Origin: Gonatopus flavifemur
Lineage: Eukaryota; Arthropoda; Insecta; Hymenoptera; Dryinidae
DNA length: 64,000 nucleotides
Assembly: GCA_018340375.1 (NCBI GenBank)
Contig: JAFFJZ010000010.1
Coordinates: 7,750,001-7,814,000 of the forward strand
Direction of reading: 5' to 3'
The notes below the pieces were generated by a model. The model had not been told where the DNA came from. It saw only the letters and a program-made list of their open reading frames with translations, and made no database searches. Numbering within the stretch: the stretch's first letter is position 1; each line of letters starts with the position of its first letter. The position numbers were made by a program, and so were the translations under genes. Shown in pieces: positions 25,891 to 37,569 of the stretch.

Positions 25891-27000
25891 TTCAATTGCA
25901 CTCGCTTCTTCACTTTGTTCATCGCTTCTCTTATATTTTTCCTAAAACCGAACTGATCTTCCGCTAATCTACTCTCTATTTTATTTTCTATCCTCTATAT
26001 AATTTTTGTCAGTATTTTCGAGGCATGTGAAGTTAAACTAATCGTTCTGTAGTTTTCACATTTGTCTGCTCCTTGTTTTTTCGGAATGGCGACAATTTTA
26101 TTCTTTTGGAAATCTTCAGGTATTTCTCCATTTTCGTACATATCCCTGACCAATTCAAACAGTGCGTCACGAGTTCTTTGACTGGAGGTTTGATAAGGTC
26201 CAAACTTATGCCATCTATTCCTGGCGCTTCATTATTTTTCAATTCTCTCAAAGCCCTGTCGAATTCTGATCTCCAAATTGAATCTCCCAATTCTTCTTCA
26301 TCGACATCTTCCTCCCTCTCTAAAAATCCTATATTATCGCTTCCTTCATACAGATCTTCCGAATGATTAATCCATTGGCCTATTTTTTCCTCCGTTCTTA
26401 TCAATTGTCTCCCTAAAGAAATTTCAATCTTACTGCTTCTATATTTCATTTGTCCAAAAAATCTCTTAACAATCCTATATACCTCATCTATTTTCCCAAA
26501 ATGTAATCTTACTTCTATATCCTGACATTTTTCTTCTAACCATTGTTCTTTTGCTGTCCTCGATTCTCTTATTATTTTATTCCTCAGTGACTTGTATGTC
26601 TGGTGGTCTTGTTCGCTACTCTTATTCTTGTGTTTCCTTCTTTCATTAATTAAATCGAGAATTTCTTCCGTTATCCATGGTTTCTTAGGTTCTACTCTAT
26701 CGTTCTTCAAAATTTCATTTGCACATTGTTCTATGTTCCCCTTTTTATTTGTCCATCTACTCTCTATTTCCAAGTCTTTCGCTTGTCGATCCTCCAATTT
26801 TTCATCCAACATCACTTTGAATACCTCCGGTGTTTGTTCTCGTTTAAGATTCTTCAAATTCCATTTTTTTTGCATTTTCCTTTTCTTCTTCAGAGCTTTG
26901 AATTTCAGATAACATTTCATCAGCAACACATTGTGATCACTATCTGTCGTGCAAGGTGAAAACGTGGTGAACTCAATGTTTTGTCCACAATGAGATGAAA
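25891..27000 (-). mobile_element. Non-LTR retrotransposon (LINE) fragment, broken
   Basis: Reading on the minus strand, a TTDSDHNVLLMK segment near 26940 matches the SDH block that ends the endonuclease domain. A Lys/Glu-rich linker follows, with KPWITEEILDLI. Next comes the start of reverse transcriptase: LKNNEAPGIDGISLDLIK, and in another frame NYRTISLTSHASKIL and DQFGFRKN. The main open frame covers 26033-26929 (298 aa). A frameshift near 26160 and a stop at about 25985 break it. The catalytic YADD block and everything after are absent, as is the 5' part. It resembles RTE or craniofacial-development-protein-2-like elements, but the clade is uncertain. It cannot move by itself. Confidence 0.88.
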
Positions 27001-27260
27001 TGATTCTTGTACCATTCGATTTAGATAATTTTCAAAAACAATGAGTTGACCACTTTTTTACCCAATTCTTTTGAAGTTTCCGGTAATGTTCCGTATCAAA
27101 TATGTAGTTTATTATTATTCACTTGAAAGTTGTATCAGCGGCGTCCTTGTTGAAACAAGTTAGCACTTTTCCGCTTCACGCTTCAAGCATTGCAAGAACT
27201 GCAATCAAATTAACCGCACAAAAAATTCACAGCACTATTCGATATCGAGTGATAAAATGA

Positions 27261-27614
27261 TGGAAGAGTTGTCTCAACTTTATCACATCTGAAAAATCCT
27301 TGAAATTATTAGAAATTCAACCCGAAGTTCATTGTCTGAAAATAATTAATCTCGAAGGACCAAATTGTCCGAATAATCTTTTTGATATTCGAATTGTCAT
27401 TGTGGCTGTTATTGAGGATACTTCAAATGCATTCACATTCTCTTACTGCTTCTTCAATTTCTCCAAATAGCAAAATCGTACTTTGTCTGAAGGATTTCTG
27501 TTGGGCCTCGAAAAGATGTCTGATGCATTACAATTTTTTATTGCCTTTGAGATGTCTTCGTTCAAGAATCTCATCTCAGGTGATAGCCACGAAACATATA
27601 TCAAGCTTTTCTAA
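27261..27614 (+). pseudogene. Unidentified protein-like frame with one internal stop
   Basis: One frame stays open from 27261 to a TAA at 27612-27614 except for a TAG at 27468, about 117 codons in all. It reads protein-like (LEIQPEVHCLKIINLEG, later LLGLEKMSDALQFFIAFEM). I recognise no family. Its neighbours are the LINE fragment and the 3' side of MAEA. It could be a decayed gene captured near transposons, or chance. Confidence 0.33.
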
Positions 27615-28330
27615 TAACAAGCAAAAAATAAAAATTTTGAATATGTGACAAATAGAATATGCACCTGAGATTGTGCCCTGAATATTGATTTCCATTTCGT
27701 ACGATTTCAAATGGTTCTGAAACATTAAAAGACAACTTTTTTAAAATTATAATCTTCAACTGTCAAAATTTGCCAATCTCATTTCATATTTCAGAACCAT
27801 TACGGAATGAAATTTATCATCACAAGTTCAAAACTTGCATTTCTCACGTATTTTATCAGAAAAGTTTGCGCAAAATTCCGTGAGCTTTAGCTGCCGCTTA
27901 AAGACACTTAAAGTGTCTCAAATATATCTAAAAAATATTTGCAGACAAATTTTAGATTTTTCATACAAAGATGATTTTTGAAGACAATGAAAAGTATTGC
28001 ATAAGATATGTTTTAGACATTCCAAGATTCATACTGTCCAAACGAATTAAAATTCAGTACTCGACTATCAGTTCATCAAAATTGTATATCACCACCACAT
28101 TTTTGACACACATTTTTTGTGATCCGAAGAGGTGTCTTCTTCGTTGAGTTTTTCAAATCTTGCTTGTTGGTTCCGCAATGTTTCAACGTATTGATAAACA
28201 CAAAAACTTCAATTCTAAATTTCCAAGTATGACAATCAAATGAAATCTAGGATCCAAGGTCATAACTCCTTAGGGACTCGACTGTGGTATCATAGTATAC
28301 GTTTTACTATACTAATTGACATGAAAAATA
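27615..28330. other. Intergenic between pseudogene and MAEA 3' end
   Basis: No gene is recognised. A weak inverted pair (ATGGTTCTGAAA at about 27710 and TTTCAGAACCAT at about 27791) suggests another degraded foldback. Confidence 0.4.
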
Positions 28331-28333
28331 AAT

Positions 28334-28339
28334 TTTATT
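28334..28339 (-). terminator. Candidate polyadenylation signal of MAEA
   Basis: AATAAA on the minus strand, about 120 bases after the MAEA stop codon, gives a short 3' UTR. Confidence 0.5.
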
Positions 28340-28456
28340 CGTCCTCTTAACATTGATACGTTACATTAACGGTTTCTAAAACAAAGAGAAAGGCAATAGC
28401 AAGTAAAAACACTATATATATATAATATGATACAAGTTGTGCTCGAGTCCACAATT

Positions 28457-31247
28457 TTACATAACGTAAACTTTTTCAATTTTTTTATACGGAAATACTT
28501 CTTTGGTTTTCGGGCAAATCACAGTGCCATTATTTTCTTGAGCCATTTTTTCCAAAGCCTGTGATATACAAAATGAATTAAATACAGAATAATGTGTATA
28601 TATCGGAACAATGAATAAATTTTGGTCTTTGCGCTCACCTCTTCTCCATATACGTATCCATTGGGCATCATCATGGGTTGATTGTATTCGTTCAACGGTT
28701 TTCCACTTATGCTACAAACTAGACGAGATTGAGAACAATGAGCGAAGGGTAGAGGAGCAGCTAACTCGTTGAGCGCTTCATTACAAATTGGACAACTCGG
28801 ATTTTTTCCATCTTTATTCGCACTATAACACTGGGGTGTTTTCAATGCGGACATGCCAGCTTGTAACGCGACTGTGAATACACTCTGACTGGCCAGTTGG
28901 AAAAGTCTATAGTTTTCGTGTCGGAATTGTTCTATCAGTCTATCCCACCTGTATCGAATATTTGTAGAATATGTTGAAAAATATGTTTTTATAGCAAAAC
29001 CCATATTTTATCTTGGCGTGGAACAAATTACCTTTTTTCGTCCAACAAATCCTTGTAAGGGCTAAGATACGAATTTGCTGGGAACGCTAATTGTCCCATA
29101 CAACATTGAATTTCTTGTAACTGATAATCATCATAATTGGCAAAACATTTTCGAGCGTGTTTAACGGCGTCTAATCTTCTATCACTTCTGACAAGTTCTA
29201 TGAATTCTTGTACTCTTAAATTAAATTCCATCGTACTTCCTAATTTCCTCAGTTTGGAACGATTGTCATGGCACCAACCGATACAACGGGCGGTTTCGTG
29301 ATTGGCTAGAGACTTCTCCACTTCTCTCGATACCATAAATACATCTAAAATCAATGATTAAAATGTTCAGAAAGAGAGGCTTGGCAAGAATTCCGTAATT
29401 CAACTTCTCATCGTTAGTGATCCCTCAACAGCAAGCAAAATGAAACCATACCTATATTCGTCAGATCTCTCAATTCGCTACTATCCGCTAGTTTTGTCGC
29501 TGTTTTATAATAACCTTTTCGAAGGAAATACTCTACTAACATTCTATCTAATCTCTGTCGTCTCCATTGATTCACAGCACTCGGAGCAGTGTTTGCGTGC
29601 TCTTTCAAATGATCTAATCGTCTTTTACAAACCATACCGGCTTGTAATTCTTCGGCAATTGATTCTCCCGCTTTACGTTTCAAAACTTGAAGTCTCGCCA
29701 CTACTCCACCCAGAAGCTTTGTGATTTCTCCAGTGTTGATACTCACTTCACCCTCTTTTAATCCTTTTTCTAATTCATTTGCTGCCCCTTGAACGTGAGA
29801 GACCTCTCGATCTAAAGTTTTTTGCGTAGAACGGAACTTTTTATTCAACAGTTCGTACGGTACCTGAAAATTGAATCTCTTTGTACTAAATTCACGCTCA
29901 CAAATAGTTTGCAAAGTAAAGGGATTGTTCGAGTTATACGAAAATTCAGAATTTCAAATTCCTATGTAGCGAATTATTGTAAATTGAGTGAAGATTTACA
30001 GTATCGAAGCTTTATAAGAATTCTATGATGGATTTGTGGCTTCGAGGAATTCATTACACGCAATCTTAAATTTTCGAGTTCCACAAAAATTGCTAATTTA
30101 ACAAAACTTTGCAGAGTATGACGTATCTTCGTAAGATTTTTAAATCACTGAAAATTGAGATTATAAAAGAAGTACAAATTATCAGCAGAGTATATTCAAT
30201 TGAGCTGATGTGGATGCGAATGTTTCTAAAATATATCTTTTCAGAGATTATGATTCACAAATTGGTGCAGGTTTAATCGATCTATCCAAATTTTACAATG
30301 AAAAAGTAGAAAGGTGTTAAATGTGTTAACTGTTTGTCACCTAAAGATAAATACTGACGGATCACTGACATATTTGTTGTTATTTACTTATGCAAATCAA
30401 AATTGCTCATCATTGGCTCCATATTGGATTCCAGAAAGGATGATATAAAAAAGTATATCTATCTTTCGATATGCTCTTAAAATATTCCTGTCTTTTATCT
30501 ACAATATAGTATGTATGTAAAAAATATAACAATATTCCAATTGGATTTGGAACAGTCAATAAAAAATACTATACACTTAGATGAATAAAAATATTTTTGT
30601 TGCATTTTCCTTTATTAAATGAATAAAATACACTGCTGTATTGTAACAGAGACAATATAATTGAAAATTGAATTGATAAATCCATCATCTGATTCATTAA
30701 ACCGAGGATTCCAATGCCACTGTCGATGAACATTGATCAAATTCAACTCACTAGATATCTGATCTATCGATATTAATAAATGGAGAGCAATAGTGACAAA
30801 TTGCTGATGCATTTGAAGAGCTGATATTTTCATATGAAAATCACGAAAAGAGATAAAAGTTCTAAAATTTCCCATCTGCCACTCATTTAATGCATAATGA
30901 GTGATGATAAGAAAGGTATAGGTAGACACCAGTATTCAAACAAAAGTTTCGATACATCTATTTGAAGAAGAATAATATGTAATTGAATGACTATAAATGA
31001 ATCCCTGTAAATTCTTGATTCTGCGTATCATCTCTTCAAATGATGAAAGTACAAAGAAATTCATCGCAAATCGAAAGTTATTGTTTTTTTTTGACAGACA
31101 TACTTCAAAGTCGCACGTTTATCGATTACACGAACTTGAAAATTTGCAATGCATTTTGTAAGAGAGTCATTATTAGGAATATATAAAAGTAATTCGTTCA
31201 TTACGTACCTTTAAAGTTGGATGCTCAAGACTTTTGACGTCTGACAT
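28457..31247 (-). CDS. MAEA: E3 ubiquitin ligase subunit MAEA (CTLH/GID complex)
   Basis: Coding exons in order are 31247-31209, 29863-29452, 29344-29032, 28948-28639 and 28558-28457; all phases join, giving 391 residues against about 396 in human MAEA. MAEA pairs with RMND5 as the catalytic core of the CTLH/GID ubiquitin ligase in cytoplasm and nucleus; yeast Gid9/Fyv10 does the same in degrading gluconeogenic enzymes. Residues 14-110 look like an N-terminal coiled coil. LisH is at about 112-145 ([16 protein letters not shown]), then CTLH at about 150-210 and CRA to about 260. The degenerate RING is at 305-375, with C307, C310, H325, C326 and C333 visible and the conserved [10 protein letters not shown] tail. 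The protein ends in KVYVM, as in animal homologues. The start [13 protein letters not shown] lies in a tiny first exon, 1.3 kb upstream of exon 2. Confidence 0.97.
29864..31208 (-). other. MAEA intron 1
   Basis: A 1.35-kb intron with AT-rich sequence, short frames only and no recognisable repeat. The flanking splice sites (GTACGT donor, TTTTCAG acceptor on the minus strand) are both good. Confidence 0.6.
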
Positions 31248-31521
31248 GTTGGTTATTTTAATGATGCAACTGTGCATGTAAAAATATAGTCTATATTATT
31301 ATGATTTGAAAGAACTTAATTATTTTACGTTCACATTAAGTGAGTCCATGATTCCGACAGAATTATTTCCATTGTTCTGAATTTTGAGTATGCTATGGCA
31401 AAATTCTTAAACTGAGGAGAATTTCTTCGAATCTATTTCGTACTGCGTATTAGAGCGCACTACAATGTGTATAGCATAAATATATATTATAGCTGGGAAA
31501 CTATAGAAATATAGATGAAGA

Positions 31522-31665
31522 GTGTTTTCAACAGCTGCTGCACAGTGCGCGAAACGGTGCTCAATTCATTTCATGCTGTCATTTGATTGGTGGAAAATAC
31601 AAATTTTTGAGAATTGAGCACCGCTTCGCGCACTCTGCACACTGTGCAACAGCTGTCGGAAACAC
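31522..31665. repeat. Foldback element near the MAEA start
   Basis: Arms of about 50 bases face each other: ACAGCTGCTGCACA, GTGCGCGAAACGG and TGCTCAATTC on the left, with near complements on the right. It begins 275 bases upstream of the MAEA start codon, so it sits in or close to the promoter. Confidence 0.85.
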
Positions 31666-32334
31666 CCAGAATGGGTAACGATGGGCAAGTCTATTGAGGA
31701 GGACAGTAGATAGAAGGATAGAAGGGCCTTTCACGGGTCGGAATTTTTAGAGAATGGAACGGAGGAGGTAGACCCCCAACGACACGAACGTTCAATATCC
31801 TGAAATTCGCTGATTGATCGATTCCTAGGGAATCTCTAGTAAGTTACTGAGAATGAACCAGAGTATTCGGTGCAGAGCAGGCCCTTGACAATCCCGTGTT
31901 TCACCCATGGAGAATAGAGGGAAGGAGTACGATCACAATATTTTTGAAGTGTCCTCGAAAACGTAACCTAGATTGGTCTCAAAATTGGCGCTGTCGTACG
32001 TGTGTACCAGTATGTACTACTAGTAACTATGGAAACCAAGTGTTTAACCAATAAGACTCCGGTTTTTACCGTCGCAAGCGCCATTAGTGGTTAGATTATG
32101 AACTATCTGGATCATAATTTTACGGACAATTTCCGTGGGAGAAACCAGGCTTTGATCGTACTGCTTTTCTCTATTCTCCACGGTCTCACCTGACCAAAAC
32201 TTGTCCTGGGGGCGCTGGCTGTGTCATTGCTAACTCTGGCAGGGAATTTTCAATACATCCAATGAACACTTCTCACGTGAGCGTATGAAAGTGCGTACGA
32301 GTTCGATAGAGTATCTGCGCATTGATTAATTCTT

Positions 32335-32480
32335 GGGCTGGCGTCACATGGAGCTAAAAAAGACGGAAAGTAGAACGCGGAACCCTTGGTTCAAGAGAGA
32401 GGTGGATATTTGCCTCTTTCTTCAACTAAGGGTTCCGCGTTCCACTTTCCACCCTTTTTCAGCTCCATGTGACGCCGCCC
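32335..32480. repeat. Foldback element with 57-bp arms
   Basis: The left arm starts GGGCTGGCGTCACATGGAGC. The right arm is its near complement and ends GACGCCGCCC. The inner parts share AACGCGGAACCCTT. The loop between the arms is only about 30 bases. Confidence 0.9.
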
Positions 32481-32550
32481 TTACGTTCATTCCAAATTTG
32501 CCAACATGCCATCCAGCGCTCTTAGCGGATAGAGCAGGATAGGGGACATT

Positions 32551-32873
32551 CAGGGCCGTCTTTCATTGCTTCAAGGCCCTGGGCCGACTTAGAGTGGAGG
32601 CCCATCTAAGGAGACGTAAAATCTTGAAATTTTTCAAAAATCACTCTGACGTTCATCATTATAATTTTTCTCTAAAATAAGTATTGACTGAATTTCCACT
32701 TGTTCGTATATCTAGAATTAGTTTCATTTTAAAAATAACTTGATTTCATTTTGTTTAAGTAACCTTTTTAAGAAAATATGTGAAAATCTTATCGATTCTC
32801 TACGAAGAGGCCCCCCCTTTTGCAGGAGGCCCTGGGCTCGGGCCCGGCGTGCCCTGCCTTAAAGACGGCCCTG
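32551..32873. mobile_element. hAT-type MITE, 323 bp, with 8-bp target duplication
   Basis: The ends are CAGGGCCGTCTTT and the complement AAAGACGGCCCTG. GGGACATT occurs immediately on both sides (32543-32550 and 32874-32881), a perfect 8-bp duplication as made by hAT transposases. There is no transposase inside. The intact duplication and ends suggest a fairly recent insertion. Confidence 0.93.
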
Positions 32874-32977
32874 GGGACATTTAATGGATATAAAATCATT
32901 GTGAAAAATCATTGAAGTGCCAGGGGCCTGTTCGGATTAATTTCATTCGGATCAACTACCATTTCGGTAGAGTATCG

Positions 32978-33923
32978 TAAGCCCTAAAACCATATGTCCG
33001 AATTTCAGATGGCCGAATGTCCGTAAGCCCGAAGTTGCATAACCCCGAAAAAAAATTATGAATTTTAATATAAGGCTAACCTCCCATGGACCGGAATTCG
33101 TTCCGGCGGAATGACTTTAAACCAATCGCTTTCACAATTTCTTTTAGAGCGTTCTATCAGAAATCTATAAAAAATTGTGCATTGGTTCAATTTTCATTCC
33201 GCCGGAACGAATTCCGGTCCATGGGAGGTTAGCCTAAATCAATTATTAGATACTTTTATATAATTCAAAAGTGAAATGTGCTTCTGTTCATGGTTTATCG
33301 ATGCTTCAAATCATATAAAAGTATCTAATAAGGTAGTATGCAATAAGTCCAACTGGTAATAAACCCGAATGACACTTAAGCCCGACTGCATTTGACCCGA
33401 ACGACTTTAAACCCGAATGACAATTATAAACTAGTGACCCGACTAGTTATAAAAATATAATCAAATAAAATGGAAAATTAATCGAAATCAAAGCTTATTC
33501 GATTATATTTTTATAACAAGTTGGGTCACTAGTTTATAACTGTCATTCGGGTTTAAAGTCGTTCGGGCTAACGCCAGTCGGGCTTATTACCATTATTCTA
33601 GGGCTAGAATACTGGATTCCCATGGGCTGAATGATGGCCTCTGGGGCCAAGAGTTCTCGCAATCGGAAGCATCCAGTATAAATCAATTATTAGAGGTAGT
33701 ATGCGATAAGTCCGATAAGTCCGATGCTTCCGATTGCGAGAGCTCTTGGCCCCAGAGGCCATCATTCAGCCAATGGGAATCCAGTATTCTAGCCCTAGGG
33801 GCTACCCCCTGTCTAAAATCGGAAGCATCCACCTAAATTCATAATTTTTTATTTGGGGTCATGCAACTTCGGGCTTACGGACATTCGAGCACCTGAAATT
33901 CGGACATATGGTTTTAGGGCTTA
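32978..33923. repeat. Nested set of inverted repeats, 946 bp
   Basis: Outer arms of about 90 bases (32978-33072 and 33836-33923) share TAAGCCCTAAAACCATATG. Between them sit four further inverted pairs end to end: 33073-33235 (AGGCTAACCTCCCATGGACC), 33243-33331 (TTATTAGATACTTTTATAT), 33357-33591 (CCCGAACGACTTTAAACCCG) and 33601-33795 (GGGCTAGAATACTGGATTCC). An extra copy of ATCGGAAGCATCCA lies at 33819. CCCGAA/GCCCGA words recur throughout, so the parts may have grown by duplication of a short unit. Confidence 0.9.
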
Positions 33924-33986
33924 TGAATTTCAGGGCTTCACCAATCCTACCCGACATCAGCAATTTCTCCAACTCATCTCTGCTTG

Positions 33987-34102
33987 GGAGGCTTCCGAAG
34001 TGATTGATCCTGATCCTTGGATCTTGATCCGATCACTTTTCAACCAATCAAGAATCTGGGGAAGTGATCCAAGGATCAGGATCCACTACTCCGGAAGCCT
34101 CC
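33987..34102. repeat. Foldback element, 116 bp
   Basis: The left arm has GGAGGCTTCCGAAGTG and GATCCTGATCCTTGGATC. The right arm has their near complement, ending GGAAGCCTCC at 34102. The interior repeats GATCC several times. Confidence 0.85.
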
Positions 34103-34282
34103 TTCAAGTCAGTGATGCCAGAAATCCCAACTTTCGCCAACTTTTGCCCCCTCCATCAAGACATTCTGCCTCCACACAATCAAAGTTCTTTTATCGGCAG
34201 CTTCATTGTGTGCGTAGAATTTGTATACAGATGGGGCTTGATGGAGGGGGCAAAACTTGGTTTCCGGCATCACTGCTTGAAG
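34103..34282. repeat. Foldback element, 180 bp
   Basis: Arms share CTTCAAG(T)CAGTGATGCC and TTTTGCCCCCTCCATCAAG in opposite orientation. It abuts the previous foldback with no spacer, an unusual arrangement. Confidence 0.85.
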
Positions 34283-34430
34283 TAAGATTTTAGAACTCAC
34301 TGAAAAGAAATATGTTCGTCCCGGTGGTTACCCTTCTACGTGCCCTCCATAATCCAATCAAAATTGTTTGTTGTTATGCGCCAAAGTGTAAACACGCGTT
34401 GTAAGATCATTTGGATTCTTAAAATGTTTT

Positions 34431-37400
34431 ATGAAAATCACTGAACATACGATCAACTGTGCCTTTTTAACAATGGATACTTCAGTTAAAAGAAAAAACG
34501 AATTGGTGGACGACAAGGTAGATTACTTCATGAAGAAAATCAAGAGATTAGAAGAGGAAATCGAATGGCACACTGGTAATTCCATCGGTAATCTGGATAG
34601 GAGCAGCGATTACCTACCCTCTTTGGATGGAAATGATCGGAATGATGAGACTGATTCAGATGAAAGAGAAGGTAATTGGGAAATCAATTCTTTCGTTGAT
34701 CTTGTATGTTTTCACAAATACCCAAGTTTCACCATACCAACGTGTTTGGATGAGAAGCCACATAAATTCACAGTTTCAAAACTACAATTTGTTCGTCGAT
34801 CACAGTGGAAAAAAACTTTATAATGTAATGTAAAGCAGAGTCTAAGACATCTAATTTGTCGATTGTATATGACCAGGACATGATATGACTTCCAACATGT
34901 CTGAATATATGAATAGATATGAATTTGAAAAATATGAAAGATCTGGGAATCCCCTATTTTGAGATCCACTTAAAACCATACTGATTTCAATTTGAAGACC
35001 TCGGTTTGAAGTCTTCTTATCTTGATTTGTATGAAACTAAATGGGCTTGTGTATGGTTCCATTGGTTCATATTGGAAATCAAGCTTCTATCCTTACGTTA
35101 ATGAAGAAAACTTTAATTCGTCACTTTAATTCATTCGCTCCCTGTTCTTGCCAGTCTGTGTCGGTAGATGCAGAATCAGATTTACTAGAGAAAATGAAAG
35201 ACAGGTCTCTACCTTCTTTTTATATTATCTCGAAGTAATGAGCAAAAATTCCATAAATTACTGCCAACAAAAATCTTCTTGGCCTAATTAATATTCATAA
35301 ATTACAACGGTGTAAGAAGAGTTCTTAACAAATTGTCGTTATATTATGTATGTTATATAGCAACATCTCCAACAGTTTGAACATTCGATATATCGGAAAC
35401 TAGTATGCTGAGTTTTATACGTGCTTCGGAATAAAGTGAATGTTGATAAATGTTCTGAATTTTCTCCTTTTCACATGAATGAGTTGTTCATTCATCTTCA
35501 ATGAAGGAATAAAATGATTAGTTGAAAGCTGATCTTTTGCAAATGATTTATGTAAGCATATTTCAAAGACTTTCAGGATTTGGATGGTTGAAATTTTGAC
35601 TCGAACCAAATATGGTCACACGAGTGAATAGCTACGAAGAGGAAGTAATTTCAATCTTCACAAGTTTCACGTGATTTGCATGTCACTGAGCAATACTCAG
35701 AAAGCTTTTATACCATTGAAAGAATTTAAACCTCATACCATAATTTTCCATTCAAACTTAGGCCAAAGGGTTGGAGATACAAGACCTCAGAATACGATGA
35801 TGTTTTTGAATATTCAATCGATGGGACGATCGTATCAGCTTTCCACATCTAGGAACTGTTCGTATGAAAAACCTCTGGCCGCAAGATGATACCAGAATCG
35901 TTAAGTGAATCTTCAACCGTAGCGATTACAGCTCCAGAAGTGGCAGCTGATTCCAGTAAATGGAGGTAAACCAGCTGGTTATTAACAACCTAATGAGTAT
36001 GTGATAAACATTATATCTGCTGAAAGGTACGAAATTAATGCTTGGCTCAGAGTGGAATGATGAGAAAATGCAATAATTTTACTCAACGTGTGCTGATATG
36101 TTTTGATCTTGTATCATGATTATAAATCGTGAAGAGATGGGAATAATCCAGTGCATATTGAGTGGAATTGAAAAGTATCGGTGAAAAATCTTGAATGAGG
36201 AATGTGCAGATTATGAAGAAAGATCGGTTGAAAAAATGTTGAGCGGGGTAGATTATAATTTTTATTAAAATGAATGAATAGAAAAAAAGAATGTAAAGAG
36301 ATTCGGCATGGCAAGAGACGGGAAACAAAAGAGAAAAAGGGAAGAATTCTACCGGAAAGGAGACTTTTTAACGGTATAATAGCATTGTAATTTGATAATG
36401 ATTTAGAATTTGCGCAAGAGATTGTTCAAGAATGGATTTCTTCTTGTATCAAATATTCTCTCCAACTTTTCTTGCCAAGAAATGATATGAAATCCATAAG
36501 TTTTCAGTAGTGTTTCTATAGGAGAGCTTCAGAGGGAAAGGGTACCCGATACTGGCTGGTCAAGTTTTAGTTTAACTCGATGTTACTGTTTTAAGACCGT
36601 TTACATTACTTTAGAGGCAAATTAACTCAATTGGCACCATTTTTCCCATTTGATTAATGCATTTACTAGAAATTTATTAGGGGTTAAGCTACTGTAAATA
36701 ATTGATTTATATTTGACAGTTACCAACGCATTAAAAAACATTGTCCCATATATGGACCAAGTATCGGAAAGAGTTTAAGTGGGAAAATAATGAATTAATT
36801 CACAAAATAAGCTGTCTTTTTTATATCTTTTTCTCACAAAAGGTGAAAAATCTTACTAAGCCTTGGAAAAAACTCAGTTTTTGAAAAATTTGTATAATTT
36901 TTTAACCGTGTGTTTGAAATAAATTTTCCACTATTATATATTTTCAATGGTTTCCTCAAACTCTCGGTAAATATTCTGTCAAAATCCATTCTCTGGACAC
37001 TTTGCATACATTCTAAAATCATTTTAGGAATGAATGATAATTATTCAACTATTGTAACTAGTGTAATGAAAGAAATGAACAATATCTGATTTAAAAAATA
37101 TCCATTGATCGGATCTGAAGAGTGAAGAGTGACAGTCTCGTATATTGTATGAAAAAAGAAAACAGATGAACGAAGGGAATGTGGAAGTTCAGCGTTGGAT
37201 TTGTTTGCGACAAGAAAAAATGAAAGATGTGAATGTTTTGTACCGTGGCACCATAACAAATTGTTTCAACACCACATTTACTATTATTTGGTCTAATTTT
37301 CATGCTCTCTCACGGTTTGCTTTTACCTCACAAATGCTACAAACGCTACAAATGCTCAAGAAAAAAAAGGGTTTGAGCGTGCCTATACAATCTCTTGATA

Positions 37401-37569
37401 CTCTGTTTTTATCTCTACTAACAGAAGAACTTCTGATATTTGACGTGAGTTCAAATTGATCAATATTTTCTTACAGGTCTTAACAGCATCTTCGAGTGGG
37501 ACATCATTTGAAACTCAATGGGAAAATTATCTGACAATATCTCCTATCGGTGTGCCAATAAAAGCATAA
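34431..37569 (+). pseudogene. Unidentified gene, exon-like islands, probably decayed
   Basis: An opening exon at 34474-34671 (or from the ATG at 34431) encodes a charged, coiled-coil-like N terminus (DDKVDYFMKKIKRLEEEIEW) with a following acidic stretch and a donor GTAATT. Further protein-like islands are 35031-35129 (VYGSIGSYWKSSFYPYVNEE), 35155-35205 (SVDAESDLLEKMKDR), 35733-35852 (KLRPKGWRYKTSEYDDVFEY) and 35887-35968 in changing frames. The last two pieces join well: a frame ending at 37444 with donor GTGAGT, and 37477-37569 (ASSSGTSFETQWENYLT, then stop). The stop overlaps the end of an AATAAA-like CCAATAAAAGCATAA. I cannot name the family. The frame jumps suggest decay, but small introns are possible. 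Confidence 0.38.

Noticed and set aside
26073..26959. Plus-strand frames over the LINE fragment
   Set aside because: Shadows of the minus-strand retrotransposon frame, which has recognisable endonuclease and reverse-transcriptase blocks.
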